Shown here piece by piece: positions 34,181 through 43,429 of a DNA stretch of 64,000 nt. Below the pieces are notes generated by a model. The model was given only the letters and a program-made list of their open reading frames with translations, did not search any database and was not told the origin of the DNA. Position numbers and translations under genes: made by a program. The stretch is from an uncultured Hymenobacter sp. (GTDB lineage Bacteria; Bacteroidota; Bacteroidia; Cytophagales; Hymenobacteraceae), in NCBI GenBank assembly GCA_913776615.1, contig CAJYPK010000047.1:144973-208972 (forward strand). Reading direction: 5' to 3'. Numbering within the stretch: position 1 is the stretch's first letter; every line of letters begins with the position of its first letter.

Positions 34181-35272
34181 CTAGGCCGCGTAGGCCAGCT
34201 CGGAGAGGCTTGCATAGTCGGAATGCAGGCCCTGCGGGGTGCCTTGCGTTTGCTCGGCTGCTTGGCGGGCTCGGTCGGCCTCCCACTGCGCCAGGAGTGC
34301 CCGGCGCTCTGCCCGTAGGGCCTCGGCCCGGTGTGCCATTTGCTGGGCGCAGATGGCGGCCTCTACTTTCAGGTGCTGCATCTCGCTGTGCAGGCGCAGC
34401 CACTCCAGCAGCGGGGCCACGTCGGCTAGCTTGTAGTGCTCCATATCGCCGTAAGCGCGCCCGTCGGCGGTGGTGGTGCGGGTAATAAGGGCGACCGTGC
34501 CCGATTTGCATTTGCGGGCTTGCCCCGGCGTCAGGATGAAGGGAAGCAGACTGCTCCAGCACTCCTGGAAGTCGAGTAGGGCCTGGGTGTCGGGCAGTAC
34601 GACCCGGTAAGTAGGCGCATGGAGGCCGCCCGTCGTGCGGGCAATAATCTCGCAGCCGCCTTTTGCGATAAGCTTTTCCTGCTCCAGCCAAACGGCCTGC
34701 CGTAGCGTGAGACCCGTTTGCTTCACGGCCGCGGGGCCGAGGTCGGCCAGCTGCTGCGCAGGCAGGTTGACGTAGTGCGTGAGTTGATAGAGGCGATTTG
34801 CTCCCTTCCCCACGGTTTTCTGATAGGAGCCTTTCGCATCGACGAAGCACATATTGGTGCCGTCCTCCCGTAAGTGATAGCTGTGCAGCGGCAACGGGCA
34901 ATCCAGCACGTCACATTCGAGGTCAATGTGGGCCTCGCCTCTCTTCCACCGGCGCTTGGTAGTGGTTTCGTCTGGGAAGGTTGGCCCCACGTAGCGCCCG
35001 AAGGCCCAGTACGTAGTTAGCTCGTTCTTTTCGTTGGTCCAATCTTGCTCGCTCCAGTAAGCGGCCCCTACGGTTAGCTGGCTGAGGTCGGTAACCAGCC
35101 GCATTGCTACCTCCGTGCCGCCCGGGAAGTAGCGGCTCATCGGATGCCACGCAGGCAGCGTAAGCAGGCGCAGGTCGTGGAAAGCGGCCGGCTCCTGCAT
35201 GCTGGGGTCAGAGAATAGCCAGGGCAGGGTCGGGTCGAGCGTGAAGGCGGGAGCAGTTGCAGGAGTTGTCAT
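34181..35272 (-). CDS. Large phage early protein, unknown
   Basis: This encodes 363 residues. It has a long N-terminal alpha/beta part (TLPAWHPMSRYFPGGTEVAM; YWAFGRYVGPTFPDETTTKR) and a C-terminal coiled coil (EAAICAQQMAHRAEALRAER). No family recognised. It may be a replication or recombination factor, based on position only. It is preceded by a 215-bp gap containing palindromes. Confidence 0.65.
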   Translation of the reverse strand: MTTPATAPAFTLDPTLPWLFSDPSMQEPAAFHDLRLLTLPAWHPMSRYFPGGTEVAMRLVTDLSQLTVGAAYWSEQDWTNEKNELTTYWAFGRYVGPTFPDETTTKRRWKRGEAHIDLECDVLDCPLPLHSYHLREDGTNMCFVDAKGSYQKTVGKGANRLYQLTHYVNLPAQQLADLGPAAVKQTGLTLRQAVWLEQEKLIAKGGCEIIARTTGGLHAPTYRVVLPDTQALLDFQECWSSLLPFILTPGQARKCKSGTVALITRTTTADGRAYGDMEHYKLADVAPLLEWLRLHSEMQHLKVEAAICAQQMAHRAEALRAERRALLAQWEADRARQAAEQTQGTPQGLHSDYASLSELAYAA

Positions 35273-35323
35273 TAGCTTTGTGCCCGCAGGCGTTTTAAAT
35301 GGTTAAATCGTTTGAGAAAATGG

Positions 35324-35357
35324 CCGGTCGGGGTGGCACCCCCGACCGGTTTTTTTG
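35324..35357 (+). terminator. Strong hairpin terminator in the early region
   Basis: A perfect 10-bp stem, CCGGTCGGGG / CCCCGACCGG, with a 6-base loop and a T7 tract on the plus strand. Flanking genes read leftward, so on the expected transcript it would act as an attenuator or stop antisense transcription. Confidence 0.65.
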
Positions 35358-35419
35358 TGTGCTGGCAGGCTGGAATGTTAGCGTGGCAGCATGTTAGCGT
35401 GTTGGCATTCTGGCATGCT

Positions 35420-35481
35420 GTATACATTGTATACACAGCATACTTCGTATACTAGTGAGATGCATGCTCAGCATGCTGAGC
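35420..35481. repeat. Palindrome cluster (GTATAC pair and a 16-bp palindrome)
   Basis: GTATAC occurs at 35420 and 35429 (9-bp spacing), with CGTATAC at 35446, and GCTCAGCATGCTGAGC (35466-35481) is a perfect palindrome. It stands just downstream of the 35489-35824 gene. Similar GCATGC/GTATAC clusters occur near 44238-44304 and 60191-60249. Possible operator sites. Confidence 0.65.
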
Positions 35482-35488
35482 ATACTTG

Positions 35489-35824
35489 CTAGCGGTAGTC
35501 GTGGCGCGTGAGGTAGGCATCCACGGCCGACTTGCGTACCCTGGCCCCCTTGGCAAAGCCGGTGTCACCCCGGGGTATTTTCGGGGCTACGGCTGGCCGC
35601 TCGGGCTGGCTGCCGCTGGCGGCTCGGTAGGGACGGCCCAGCACAAGCAGGCGCATGTGGCCCTCGGTGAGCTTGGCGTAGGCCGCTGCTTCGGGAATGG
35701 TGAGCCATTCATCAGGCTCGGGCGCCGTGAGCGTGTGCAGGTAGTCGCTGGCTTGCTTGGCCACGTCCGGCCCAAACAGTTCGACGAAGGCTTCCCGCGA
35801 AACGGTGAGGTGAATGCCATTCAT
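35489..35824 (-). CDS. Excisionase-like DNA-binding protein
   Basis: This encodes 111 residues from the ATG at 35824 (a TTG two codons earlier is possible). The C-terminal part has EWLTIPEAAAYAKLTEGHMR followed by LLVLGRPYRA and FAKGARVRKSAVDAYL, the helix_turn_helix_17/excisionase pattern. It may direct excision or regulate early genes. Not next to the integrase. Confidence 0.75.
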   Translation of the reverse strand: MNGIHLTVSREAFVELFGPDVAKQASDYLHTLTAPEPDEWLTIPEAAAYAKLTEGHMRLLVLGRPYRAASGSQPERPAVAPKIPRGDTGFAKGARVRKSAVDAYLTRHDYR

Positions 35825-35845
35825 GGACAAAAAAGGAAAGGGTTG

Positions 35846-36256
35846 TTAGGCGGCCAGGCGGTGCTGCTGGCGTTCGGGGTACATCTGGACTACCAGCGCT
35901 TCGCGGCGACGCTCGATGGCCAGCTCGTGGGCATGGTCGGTAATATCAAGCTCCGAGAAACGCCTCTGTAGCCAGCGCTCCCGTTGGCCGGGCTCGGGAA
36001 AACGGGCAGCCTCGCGCCCGGCGTAGGTGGTGCCGCCTTCGGGGCTTAGCGGGACGTAGGCCCGTAAAGCGTAGGGCTGGCCCTGAGCATCGACGTAGAG
36101 GCAGTAGCCCAGCACGGGTAATACCGTGCCTTTGGGCAGGCCCAGCAGCGGGGCCTTGAGGTGGAGTAAATCGCCCTCGGCAAAGCCCTCGGCGAGCGAG
36201 AGCGGTTTCTCGCCCTTAAGGGCGGAGGCGAGCAAGGGCAGCAACGGCTTTTCCAT
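35846..36256 (-). CDS. Phage early protein, unknown
   Basis: This encodes 136 residues from the ATG at 36256; a TTG at 36265 is an alternative. It contains LHLKAPLLGLPKGTVLPVLG followed by YCLYVDAQGQPYALRAYVPL, a beta-rich domain. No family recognised. It lies between the Cro-like and excisionase-like genes. Confidence 0.6.
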   Translation of the reverse strand: MEKPLLPLLASALKGEKPLSLAEGFAEGDLLHLKAPLLGLPKGTVLPVLGYCLYVDAQGQPYALRAYVPLSPEGGTTYAGREAARFPEPGQRERWLQRRFSELDITDHAHELAIERRREALVVQMYPERQQHRLAA

Positions 36257-36308
36257 CGGTGTCAACTGGAAAGGGGAGGTGTGAAAGCGGGGTAGGGGTG
36301 AGGGAGTC

Positions 36309-36554
36309 TTAGGCGGCCTGCGGCACGGCGGGCAACTTATCGGGGTTGGCGGCGGCCCAGGCGGCGTAGCCTTGGGGGTTGGTGGCCTCGGCCAGCGCCA
36401 GCACGGCGGGCCAGTACTTGGAGCGGCTGCGCTCGCGCCGTACGATTTGCGAGAGGTCGGGCACCGAGGTGCAGCCGGTTTTGTCGGCTAGGGTGCCTAA
36501 GAAGCCGTCAGGCATCAAATCCCGCAGCTTGGGCGGTGGCTGGTTGTTTTTCAT
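36309..36554 (-). CDS. Cro-like small regulator
   Basis: This encodes 81 residues with a helix-turn-helix-like core (LADKTGCTSVPDLSQIVRRE) and a C-terminal Ala/Pro tail. It is transcribed divergently from the repressor across a 52-base gap, the classic Cro position of a lysogeny switch. Confidence 0.7.
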   Translation of the reverse strand: MKNNQPPPKLRDLMPDGFLGTLADKTGCTSVPDLSQIVRRERSRSKYWPAVLALAEATNPQGYAAWAAANPDKLPAVPQAA

Positions 36555-36592
36555 TATCGTACTTTGGTGGTGTTGATGTTGATGACAAAATT

Positions 36593-36608
36593 ACTAGACT
36601 TTTCTAGT
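36593..36608. promoter_or_regulatory. Operator candidate of the lysogeny switch
   Basis: ACTAGA-CTTT-TCTAGT is a perfect inverted repeat (6-bp arms). It lies between the divergent cro-like and repressor genes and overlaps the repressor's GTG start at 36607, leaving open a start at the ATG at 36658. Confidence 0.55.
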
Positions 36609-37419
36609 GGATGACAAGAAAAATCAAGTGGCTACTGCAAGAAAAATCGTAGAAAAAATGCAACAGCCTGTTCATGAGCGATTAAATTTTTTAATCGACC
36701 GGTTAGCTAATGGAGTTCAGGCAAGGTTTGCTGAGCGCGTTGGGGTGCCCACAGGTACAATAGGCGACATTCTCGGCAAGAAGAAGTCTAAGCCAGGGTT
36801 TGAGCTTACTGGAAAAATCTTGCAGGCATACCCAGAGGTAAGTGAACGCTGGCTACTTACTGGGGAAGGAGAGATGCTGAAATCTGAAATTTCTGGTAGT
36901 GGACAAGAAATTTCTTCGTATCCTCCCGGCCAGACTAATGTGCAAGCGGTAGGGCTGCTCTCAGACATTCCTATTATTAAGCTGCGGCGCGTAAGCTTCA
37001 AGGCACGCGCCAGCTTCGGCTACATGCAGATGCAGCGTTTCAGGGAATCCGATATTTTTGATACGGTACTGTTTCGCTTACCACCCGGCCGCACCGAGGA
37101 GGACTATAAGGATGCCTTAGTATTCGACATCGAAGGCGACAGTATGGAACCCAGCCTGCGCGATGGCCAACAGGTCATTGCCTGGCCCGTGTCGGACAGC
37201 CGCTGGGAGTACTTGCATAATACCATCTGCGTGGTTGACTACGCGGAGGAGGTCACCGTAAAGGCCATTCTGAGGAATGACCTTAATAATACCGACGGGT
37301 TGACGCTACACGCTACTGGTGGGGCAGGCGGGTCGTTTACTGTGGCGCGTAAGGACATTCACTCTATCTGGGAGGTGCGAGAGTTCTATGGGGTGGTGCC
37401 AGTCCGGCTGCTCCCTTAA
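36607..37419 (+). CDS. Phage repressor, S24/LexA-type
   Basis: This encodes 270 residues from GTG 36607, or 253 from the ATG at 36658. Residues about 25-85 are a helix-turn-helix (RFAERVGVPTGTIGDILGKK). Residues about 170-260 are a LexA/CI S24 peptidase domain with Ser179 in IEGDSMEPSL and Lys219 in EVTVKAIL as the Ser-Lys dyad. It would keep the prophage silent and self-cleave on SOS induction. The last ~22 residues are mirrored by a fragment at 51318-51389. Cargo genes begin 110 bases downstream. Confidence 0.9.
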   Translation: MDDKKNQVATARKIVEKMQQPVHERLNFLIDRLANGVQARFAERVGVPTGTIGDILGKKKSKPGFELTGKILQAYPEVSERWLLTGEGEMLKSEISGSGQEISSYPPGQTNVQAVGLLSDIPIIKLRRVSFKARASFGYMQMQRFRESDIFDTVLFRLPPGRTEEDYKDALVFDIEGDSMEPSLRDGQQVIAWPVSDSRWEYLHNTICVVDYAEEVTVKAILRNDLNNTDGLTLHATGGAGGSFTVARKDIHSIWEVREFYGVVPVRLLP

Positions 37420-37528
37420 ATGATAACGACCTATCTTGTTAGGTATTCGACGATTACGCCTAGTCAAGTAATTCAAGTAGGAAGTCAGATAATTTTTCTT
37501 CTTATCTTGCATCTCCTTACTTACGGAA

Positions 37529-38599
37529 ATGCTTGATAATCAAACAAATAATCATCATCATCTGAAGGACTTTGAAGTCCTAAAGGGGAATGCACAACAT
37601 CTAGCTGAGCTGTCTCGCTACTTTCCATCTCAGGGCTTCGATGTAATTGTAACCTCGCCACCTTATTGGCAAAGAAGGGATTATGGGCATCCTGAACAAC
37701 TAGGTCAGGAGAAAACACCAGAGCAATTCGTCGAAACTTTGGCAGACACTGTGACAACATGGGCGCAATGGCTGGCTAATCATGGGTCTGTTTTTATCAA
37801 CCTAGCAGACACTCATTATAAAGGCTTTTTAGTGGGTGTGCCTATCTTGTTTGAGATGGCTATGCGCAAGCGAGGTTGGCATGTTGCGCACCGCATAGTT
37901 TGGAGTAAATCCAGTAGTGTGCCAACGCCATCCTCAAAAAGACTAGCCAATCGCCATGAAACAATAATGCAACTGGTACCGCCTCGAAAACAGAGCACAG
38001 GCGGCTATTATTTTGACCGATTTGCCTTAATCAACCACTCACCAAGTGCTGAGATTGGGGATGTGTGGCATGTGCCACCGAGTAGAAGTAAGAGTGGGCA
38101 TATTGCTCCATTTCCAGTTGAACTAGTACGACGTATTTTGCTTTTAACTTGTCCACCACAAGTATGCGAATCTTGTGGTAAGCCTTATCGGCGGTTAGTT
38201 GGACCATCAAATCAGCTTGATGAAAAACGGCCTCAAGCCCGTCGGGCAATGAAGATTTTTGCGGAGAAAGGTCTTAATGATGCTCATTTAGCAGCTATTC
38301 GCGCTGTAGGCATTTCAGACGCGGGGATGGGTAAAAAGCTACAAAAAGGTGCTGGTCGCAACTCTTCCTCTGTACAGCAGTTGGCTGATGAAGCTAAGGT
38401 TGCATTAGGTGGATATTTTCGTGAGTTTACGTTTGCTCCAAAACAGCATCTGGGCTGGGAAGCATGCAACTGTGGCTCTGATACGCGACCAGGATGGATA
38501 CTTGACCCTTTCTCTGGGTCAAATACTTCGCTAGTAGCTGCAAAAGAATTGGGATTTAGAGCGGTGGGTGTAGATTTAACACCTCATCCATTCCCCTAA
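37529..38599 (+). CDS. Site-specific DNA methyltransferase (beta class, m4C-type motif)
   Basis: This encodes 356 residues. Catalytic motif IV TSPPYW is at 42-47, and the SAM-binding motif I is near the C-terminus (DPFSGSNTSLVAAKELG, 326 on), the beta-class order. TSPPYW favours N4-cytosine, though N6-adenine cannot be excluded. Cys pairs in CPPQVCESCGKPYRRL and WEACNCGSDTRPG may form a zinc knuckle. AT-richer than the phage genes. The stop lies 14 bases before the giant helicase-nuclease start, so they form an operon. Probable self-protection enzyme. Confidence 0.85.
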   Translation: MLDNQTNNHHHLKDFEVLKGNAQHLAELSRYFPSQGFDVIVTSPPYWQRRDYGHPEQLGQEKTPEQFVETLADTVTTWAQWLANHGSVFINLADTHYKGFLVGVPILFEMAMRKRGWHVAHRIVWSKSSSVPTPSSKRLANRHETIMQLVPPRKQSTGGYYFDRFALINHSPSAEIGDVWHVPPSRSKSGHIAPFPVELVRRILLLTCPPQVCESCGKPYRRLVGPSNQLDEKRPQARRAMKIFAEKGLNDAHLAAIRAVGISDAGMGKKLQKGAGRNSSSVQQLADEAKVALGGYFREFTFAPKQHLGWEACNCGSDTRPGWILDPFSGSNTSLVAAKELGFRAVGVDLTPHPFP

Positions 38600-38613
38600 A
38601 TATCTTGCATGCT

Positions 38614-41600
38614 ATGATGCTTACTAAAAAGGACGACCAACCGAAGTTATCATTCAAGAAGAAAGCGCTATCTGCTTTTATCCGAACAGGTTGCGAGCGG
38701 CAATTTCGCTTGAACATGTATTTAGATTCCTACCGCCGAGATAAAGGCATGCCAGTAAAGCAAGACCAGCGGTCAGGTCTGGGCGGTGCAGGTGATATGG
38801 GCTATGAGTGGCAGGGAAAGAAAGTAAAAGAATTACAAGAGGTATTTGGAGTAGGCAGCGTATTGCAGCCCAAAAAAGGCTTTGAGCAGCAGCAACTGCT
38901 AGATGTGCTTAGTAAGGAGCTGCATCCACATCAGTTTATCGTTGAAGCTAGCTACTCGTCTAATACAGAGGAGTTTAAAGGAGGCATGGGGTTAATAAAC
39001 TTGCAGGACGAGTTTGGCAATGACCTATCGCTTGGTGAGAACCGAGCTGACATTATTCAAGTGCTGCCTGCTTGCAAGGACGTAGAACGTCAGTCAGATG
39101 ACTATGCTGGTTATTGGCAGAAGGTTAACTTAGATGGTAGCCTAACCGATTTAGAGCCAAATGATGAGCGGCTGCGCCTGCGCATCATCGATATTAAGCT
39201 TTCGGCTGAACCAGGTGCTCACTATTTCGCGGAAGTTATTTATTATGCCCTTACGCTAGCTGGTTGGTTAGAGGCGCACGAACCGCAACTTAAGCAGCGG
39301 TTCGTAGTAGTGGCTGCCTCGGCAGTATGGCCAGGTAGCCACGATGCTTCGGCAGTAGCAACAGCGCGGCAGCGTTTAGACGCTCACGGTATGTCTGTGA
39401 CATTGGCCGCGCTAGCTGCGGCTTTAGAGTCAGATATTGAGTTAGCTCCCTTTGACATTTTTGCGGCTCGACTGCGGAGTATATTCCAAAGCACTCTGCC
39501 TAGAGTTTTGCGTACACCGTGGCGGGAACTAGACTGGCACGTAGACTACTCGTGTAGCGGCTGCGATTTTCTAGGTTATCCATGGCCAGTAGGAGTAGAT
39601 GCGACCACCCCCAACCAACGTAATGGGGTGAGTTATCACAAGGAGTGGTGCTGGCCGCAGGCCGAGGCTATACAGCATTTGTCGCGGGTAGCAGGAGTAT
39701 CGAGAGGTAATGCACGGCAGCTAGAAATACAGACTGTGACAGAATTAGCCTCTTTGTCAGCCAATGATCCTATCTTTAGTAAAAGCTCAACACTCAAAAG
39801 TCAGCGGGTGCGTTTTCCTTATCGAGCTCAAGCGCTCGATGGTCGGTCAGCTAGTCAGATGCCCGACACTGGCACGGACGCACAAATGCCTCGATGGTCC
39901 GATTTGCGGGTCTGCTTGTTCCTCGATTATGACCTGTCTAGCGCATATACCATTGTATTTGGTTTGAGAGCTGCGTGGCGTGAGCCAAATGGGTTACTAG
40001 TACCGAATGAACAAGCACAACGTAAAACGTGGGTAGACCAGCGAGAATTTTATAAAGAAGGACTTGATTACCAACTTCAAGGGAATGGAGAGGAAAAGTT
40101 TCACGGTATATTTCCGGTAAAAAGCCCAAAGCTAAGTGATGAAAGGGCAGCGCTTTTCAAATTTCTACGGGCTTTATTAGATATTCAGAAATGGGTGCGT
40201 GAAAAGGACGAATTTGATGTAAATGACTGCTCAGAATACGTAGATGGCCGTCGTGCTAGCTTTCCCGGCAAACCGGCTCGGCGCTCATCCCATCAGATTT
40301 ATTTATGGGATGAGGCGCAGCTACGCCATTTAAAGCGCGTCATCAGCCGACATCTAGCAGCTATTACGGCCGATAAGGAATTGCGTGATGTAGCGTGGCT
40401 ATTTCCCTCTGGTGAATTATTAGCGCATCCCGAAGAGGTTTCTGTGCGTAGCCCATTCACTATGTTGAGTCGGGTAGTGCAGCATACCGTGATGGCAAAC
40501 TTAGCTCACCATTATACTTTATACGGTGTAGCAAGACAATACAATGCATATAGTGTGGATTTCCCTATACCTGAAATTGGGCCATTTTACCGGGATGCTC
40601 TGAGTGATTTATTACCAGCTGAGCGAATCCATGAGGTTTGGAGCGAAAACGATAATCATAAGATTGATTGGGTTAGAGCATTCAGTCGAATTGGTGATGC
40701 GACCAGAGCCAAGCTGTCGTATCTAAACACATTAGTGCAGCGTTTGCAAAAGGACTTACGCCTTCAATTAGGCAACAGTGATTTAACAGCCCCCCTGCTG
40801 TTGGCGCGACCAGCACGGATGTTACCCAAACTGCCTTTATTTAGCCGACTACTTTATGAATATACGCGCTTGAATGCAGCGCTAGATGACCTAGAAATTT
40901 ACACTACGCGGGCCATGCCCGTTTATGAGCGAGAGGCTAAGTTTCGAGCTGCTTATTTACCGTTTCGCTTGACTGGTACCGTTCGCACACTAGCATTACA
41001 AAAGCTACAAGCTACTCAAAAAACGCTCCTGTTAGACGACGATTATTTGCTCATCTACGAGCTTGGACCAGACTCACACGACATAAACGCACGTCCCGGC
41101 GACATTGGATATGCGCTCTCGCCACGCAATCAGCCAGGTTTTTTACAACAATCTTGGTTTAGTCTAGTAAATAACAGGGGTTATACGGTACGTCGTAGAG
41201 GTGGTGAACCAATAGGAAAAACTATCAAGACTATCTCTGATGCTGGACTTACTAACGTTTCTATTGAAGCCATTGAACGCCGTGAGGGATTAATTGCTTT
41301 ACGCCTCAGCGACCGCACTCACGTCACATTAGCTGAAGGGAGAAATAATCCAGCCGAAACGCTGGAAGCCGCTGGCTTTGTAAATCTTGAGAGAGATATA
41401 ATGCTGGATAAGGTTGCACAGGATTTTTTGTCGAGCAAGGTTAAGGATACGTTGGAAGGCATAGGATTTCCTGAAATTGCCCAGCATGACTCCTTAAATG
41501 AATTGTTGGAGCAGACGCTCAATACTAAAAATCAGCAACAGTTAATAACTGAGCTTACACCTGCGGCTTCATTCTTGTGGGATACGCAGTCTCTAGCCGC

Positions 41601-43239
41601 ACCTATTGCACGAAACCTTATAGATATTCGCTCAATATTAGAATCTCACCTCCATAAGGTTAAGCATCAACTAAATGCGTCTCAATGGATGGCTTGGCAA
41701 AGTGCATTGCAAACACGCTTAAGTCTTATTTGGGGGCCACCTGGTACAGGAAAAAGTCAAACTATTAGAGTACTTATTGCAGGAGCATTGTTGGCTGCAC
41801 ACCAATCTAAGCAGCCATTGCGCATACTAGTATCTACTATTAGCTATGCAGCGCTCGATAACGTGCTCGAAAAACTGCCTGCCTTGTTCAAAGTAGTATT
41901 GCCCGGAGTAGATATCCCTATTATTCGGCTGCAAAGCGTTTATAAGCAGGAAGACCCTGAAAAGTTACCTGAGTCTATCAAGCGACTTAAAGTGAAAACT
42001 CGTAGGACTAGTCAAGAGGTTTTGGATATTAAGCAGGAACTCACAAACCCTAAAGGACTTATAGTTGTAGCTGGAGTACCGCAGCAAGTGCACAACCTAG
42101 CTATTGCTAGTGAGTTTCCATCACCTATGAGCAGTGTTCCAGGAAAGAAAGGCCCATCCAAATTACATCGTGCTACCCAAAGTCGTTGGTTTGATTTGGT
42201 AGTTATTGATGAGGCTTCGCAGATGGATGTAGCTACTGCGACTCTAGTAGTGTCGAAGGCAACCGATGTAGGAGCTTATGTACTGGCGGGCGATGATTTG
42301 CAGCTACCTCCTATCCACGCAGCTGAACCACCTGAAAAGCTAGAGTATTACGTTGGCTCTGTCTTTGATTTTGTGCGTAAGGCAAAGGCTATAAGTCCTT
42401 TATCACTGGATGTAAATTATCGCTCTAACGCAACACTTGTCAAGTTTATTCGTGGTGCGGGCTATAGTAAAGACCTAGCCGCATACAGTCCTCGCTTGTG
42501 TTTAGACCTACCGGTATTGCCTACTACCCGCCCTGTTGACTGGCCTGTACAACTAGCTTGGTCGGCGCAGTGGGGGCAACTGCTTCAGCCCGAATATCCT
42601 ACGACAGCTTTTATTTATGCTGATAATACTTCTAGCCAAGCGAATGACTTTGAAGCTGATGCTGTGGCTGCGCTAGTGTGGCTGCTACGAGGGCGCCTAA
42701 AATCCCGGCTTTTGCACGAGCGTGAACCGGATTCTATTAATCCTGATAAGGAAAAGCCTACTAGTAATGAACCTTACAGTTCAGACAATTTTTGGGATAA
42801 AGCTATTGGCGTTGTCACTCCGCATAGGGCGCAGATGAGTCGCATTGTAAGTCGGCTACAAGAAATATTTTGTAACGACGACCCTGAGAAAATTCGTGCT
42901 GCTGTCGATACGGTTGAGCGCTTTCAAGGTCAAGAGCGCGATGTAGTTATTGCATCCTTTGGCATTGGTGATCCCGATTTAATACGTAGCGAGGATGAGT
43001 TTTTATATAGTTTGCGTCGTTTCAATGTGCTAGCATCGCGCGCTCGTGCTAAGCTCATTGTGCTAGCACCTCAATCTCTCATTGACCACTTACCTGATGA
43101 TGCTCAAGTGTTAGAAGAATCACGTTTATTAAAGCGTTTCGTTGAATCGCATTGCCAGCGCGTAGGGCCCATACAATTACCTTATTACCCTACACCTACA
43201 GATTTGAAAAGTCGGGATGGTGTTCTGTATCAGATATAA
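38614..43239 (+). CDS. Giant RecB/Cas4-like nuclease fused to a DNA2/UPF1-like SF1 helicase
   Basis: This encodes 1541 residues from ATG 38614 (the TTG nine bases before is less likely). An N-terminal Cas4/RecB-like nuclease is suggested by TGCERQFRLNMY (first Cys), ENRADIIQV (metal Asp, near 145) and LRIIDIKLS (near 190, the D-x-K motif), then YFAEVIYYALTL. A further CSGC pair (near 313) and WCWP would complete a four-Cys iron-sulfur site. A possible RNase H-like segment LFLDYDLSSAYTIVF follows (near 440). The C-terminal 500 residues are SF1 helicase: GPPGTGKS (near 1040), VVIDEASQMD (near 1196), DDLQLPPI, DVNYRSN, VERFQGQERD and NVLASRARAKL. Domain order recalls TM0106-type RecB-helicase proteins. 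Paired with the methyltransferase it resembles a restriction or anti-phage unit. Confidence 0.82.
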   Translation: MMLTKKDDQPKLSFKKKALSAFIRTGCERQFRLNMYLDSYRRDKGMPVKQDQRSGLGGAGDMGYEWQGKKVKELQEVFGVGSVLQPKKGFEQQQLLDVLSKELHPHQFIVEASYSSNTEEFKGGMGLINLQDEFGNDLSLGENRADIIQVLPACKDVERQSDDYAGYWQKVNLDGSLTDLEPNDERLRLRIIDIKLSAEPGAHYFAEVIYYALTLAGWLEAHEPQLKQRFVVVAASAVWPGSHDASAVATARQRLDAHGMSVTLAALAAALESDIELAPFDIFAARLRSIFQSTLPRVLRTPWRELDWHVDYSCSGCDFLGYPWPVGVDATTPNQRNGVSYHKEWCWPQAEAIQHLSRVAGVSRGNARQLEIQTVTELASLSANDPIFSKSSTLKSQRVRFPYRAQALDGRSASQMPDTGTDAQMPRWSDLRVCLFLDYDLSSAYTIVFGLRAAWREPNGLLVPNEQAQRKTWVDQREFYKEGLDYQLQGNGEEKFHGIFPVKSPKLSDERAALFKFLRALLDIQKWVREKDEFDVNDCSEYVDGRRASFPGKPARRSSHQIYLWDEAQLRHLKRVISRHLAAITADKELRDVAWLFPSGELLAHPEEVSVRSPFTMLSRVVQHTVMANLAHHYTLYGVARQYNAYSVDFPIPEIGPFYRDALSDLLPAERIHEVWSENDNHKIDWVRAFSRIGDATRAKLSYLNTLVQRLQKDLRLQLGNSDLTAPLLLARPARMLPKLPLFSRLLYEYTRLNAALDDLEIYTTRAMPVYEREAKFRAAYLPFRLTGTVRTLALQKLQATQKTLLLDDDYLLIYELGPDSHDINARPGDIGYALSPRNQPGFLQQSWFSLVNNRGYTVRRRGGEPIGKTIKTISDAGLTNVSIEAIERREGLIALRLSDRTHVTLAEGRNNPAETLEAAGFVNLERDIMLDKVAQDFLSSKVKDTLEGIGFPEIAQHDSLNELLEQTLNTKNQQQLITELTPAASFLWDTQSLAAPIARNLIDIRSILESHLHKVKHQLNASQWMAWQSALQTRLSLIWGPPGTGKSQTIRVLIAGALLAAHQSKQPLRILVSTISYAALDNVLEKLPALFKVVLPGVDIPIIRLQSVYKQEDPEKLPESIKRLKVKTRRTSQEVLDIKQELTNPKGLIVVAGVPQQVHNLAIASEFPSPMSSVPGKKGPSKLHRATQSRWFDLVVIDEASQMDVATATLVVSKATDVGAYVLAGDDLQLPPIHAAEPPEKLEYYVGSVFDFVRKAKAISPLSLDVNYRSNATLVKFIRGAGYSKDLAAYSPRLCLDLPVLPTTRPVDWPVQLAWSAQWGQLLQPEYPTTAFIYADNTSSQANDFEADAVAALVWLLRGRLKSRLLHEREPDSINPDKEKPTSNEPYSSDNFWDKAIGVVTPHRAQMSRIVSRLQEIFCNDDPEKIRAAVDTVERFQGQERDVVIASFGIGDPDLIRSEDEFLYSLRRFNVLASRARAKLIVLAPQSLIDHLPDDAQVLEESRLLKRFVESHCQRVGPIQLPYYPTPTDLKSRDGVLYQI

Positions 43240-43249
43240 GCCAAGATAT

Positions 43250-43281
43250 AAAAAGCTCTGCTACTAAAGCAGAGCTTTTTA
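43250..43281 (+). terminator. Terminator after the methyltransferase-helicase operon
   Basis: The stem AAAAGCTCTGCT / AGCAGAGCTTTT with a short loop and T5 tract lies 10 bases past the helicase stop. Confidence 0.85.
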
Positions 43282-43429
43282 TTGACTCTACGCAAACCCT
43301 GCACCCGCCAGCCCCGTGAGTAGGAGAGCAGCCCCCGCTACTCCCGGTACGTAGAGCGGCAGCCGGTCGGTGGGGCGCTGGGTGTCAGGGGCCGTTGGGA
43401 ACTGTAGATAATAATCTTGCACTTCAGTT

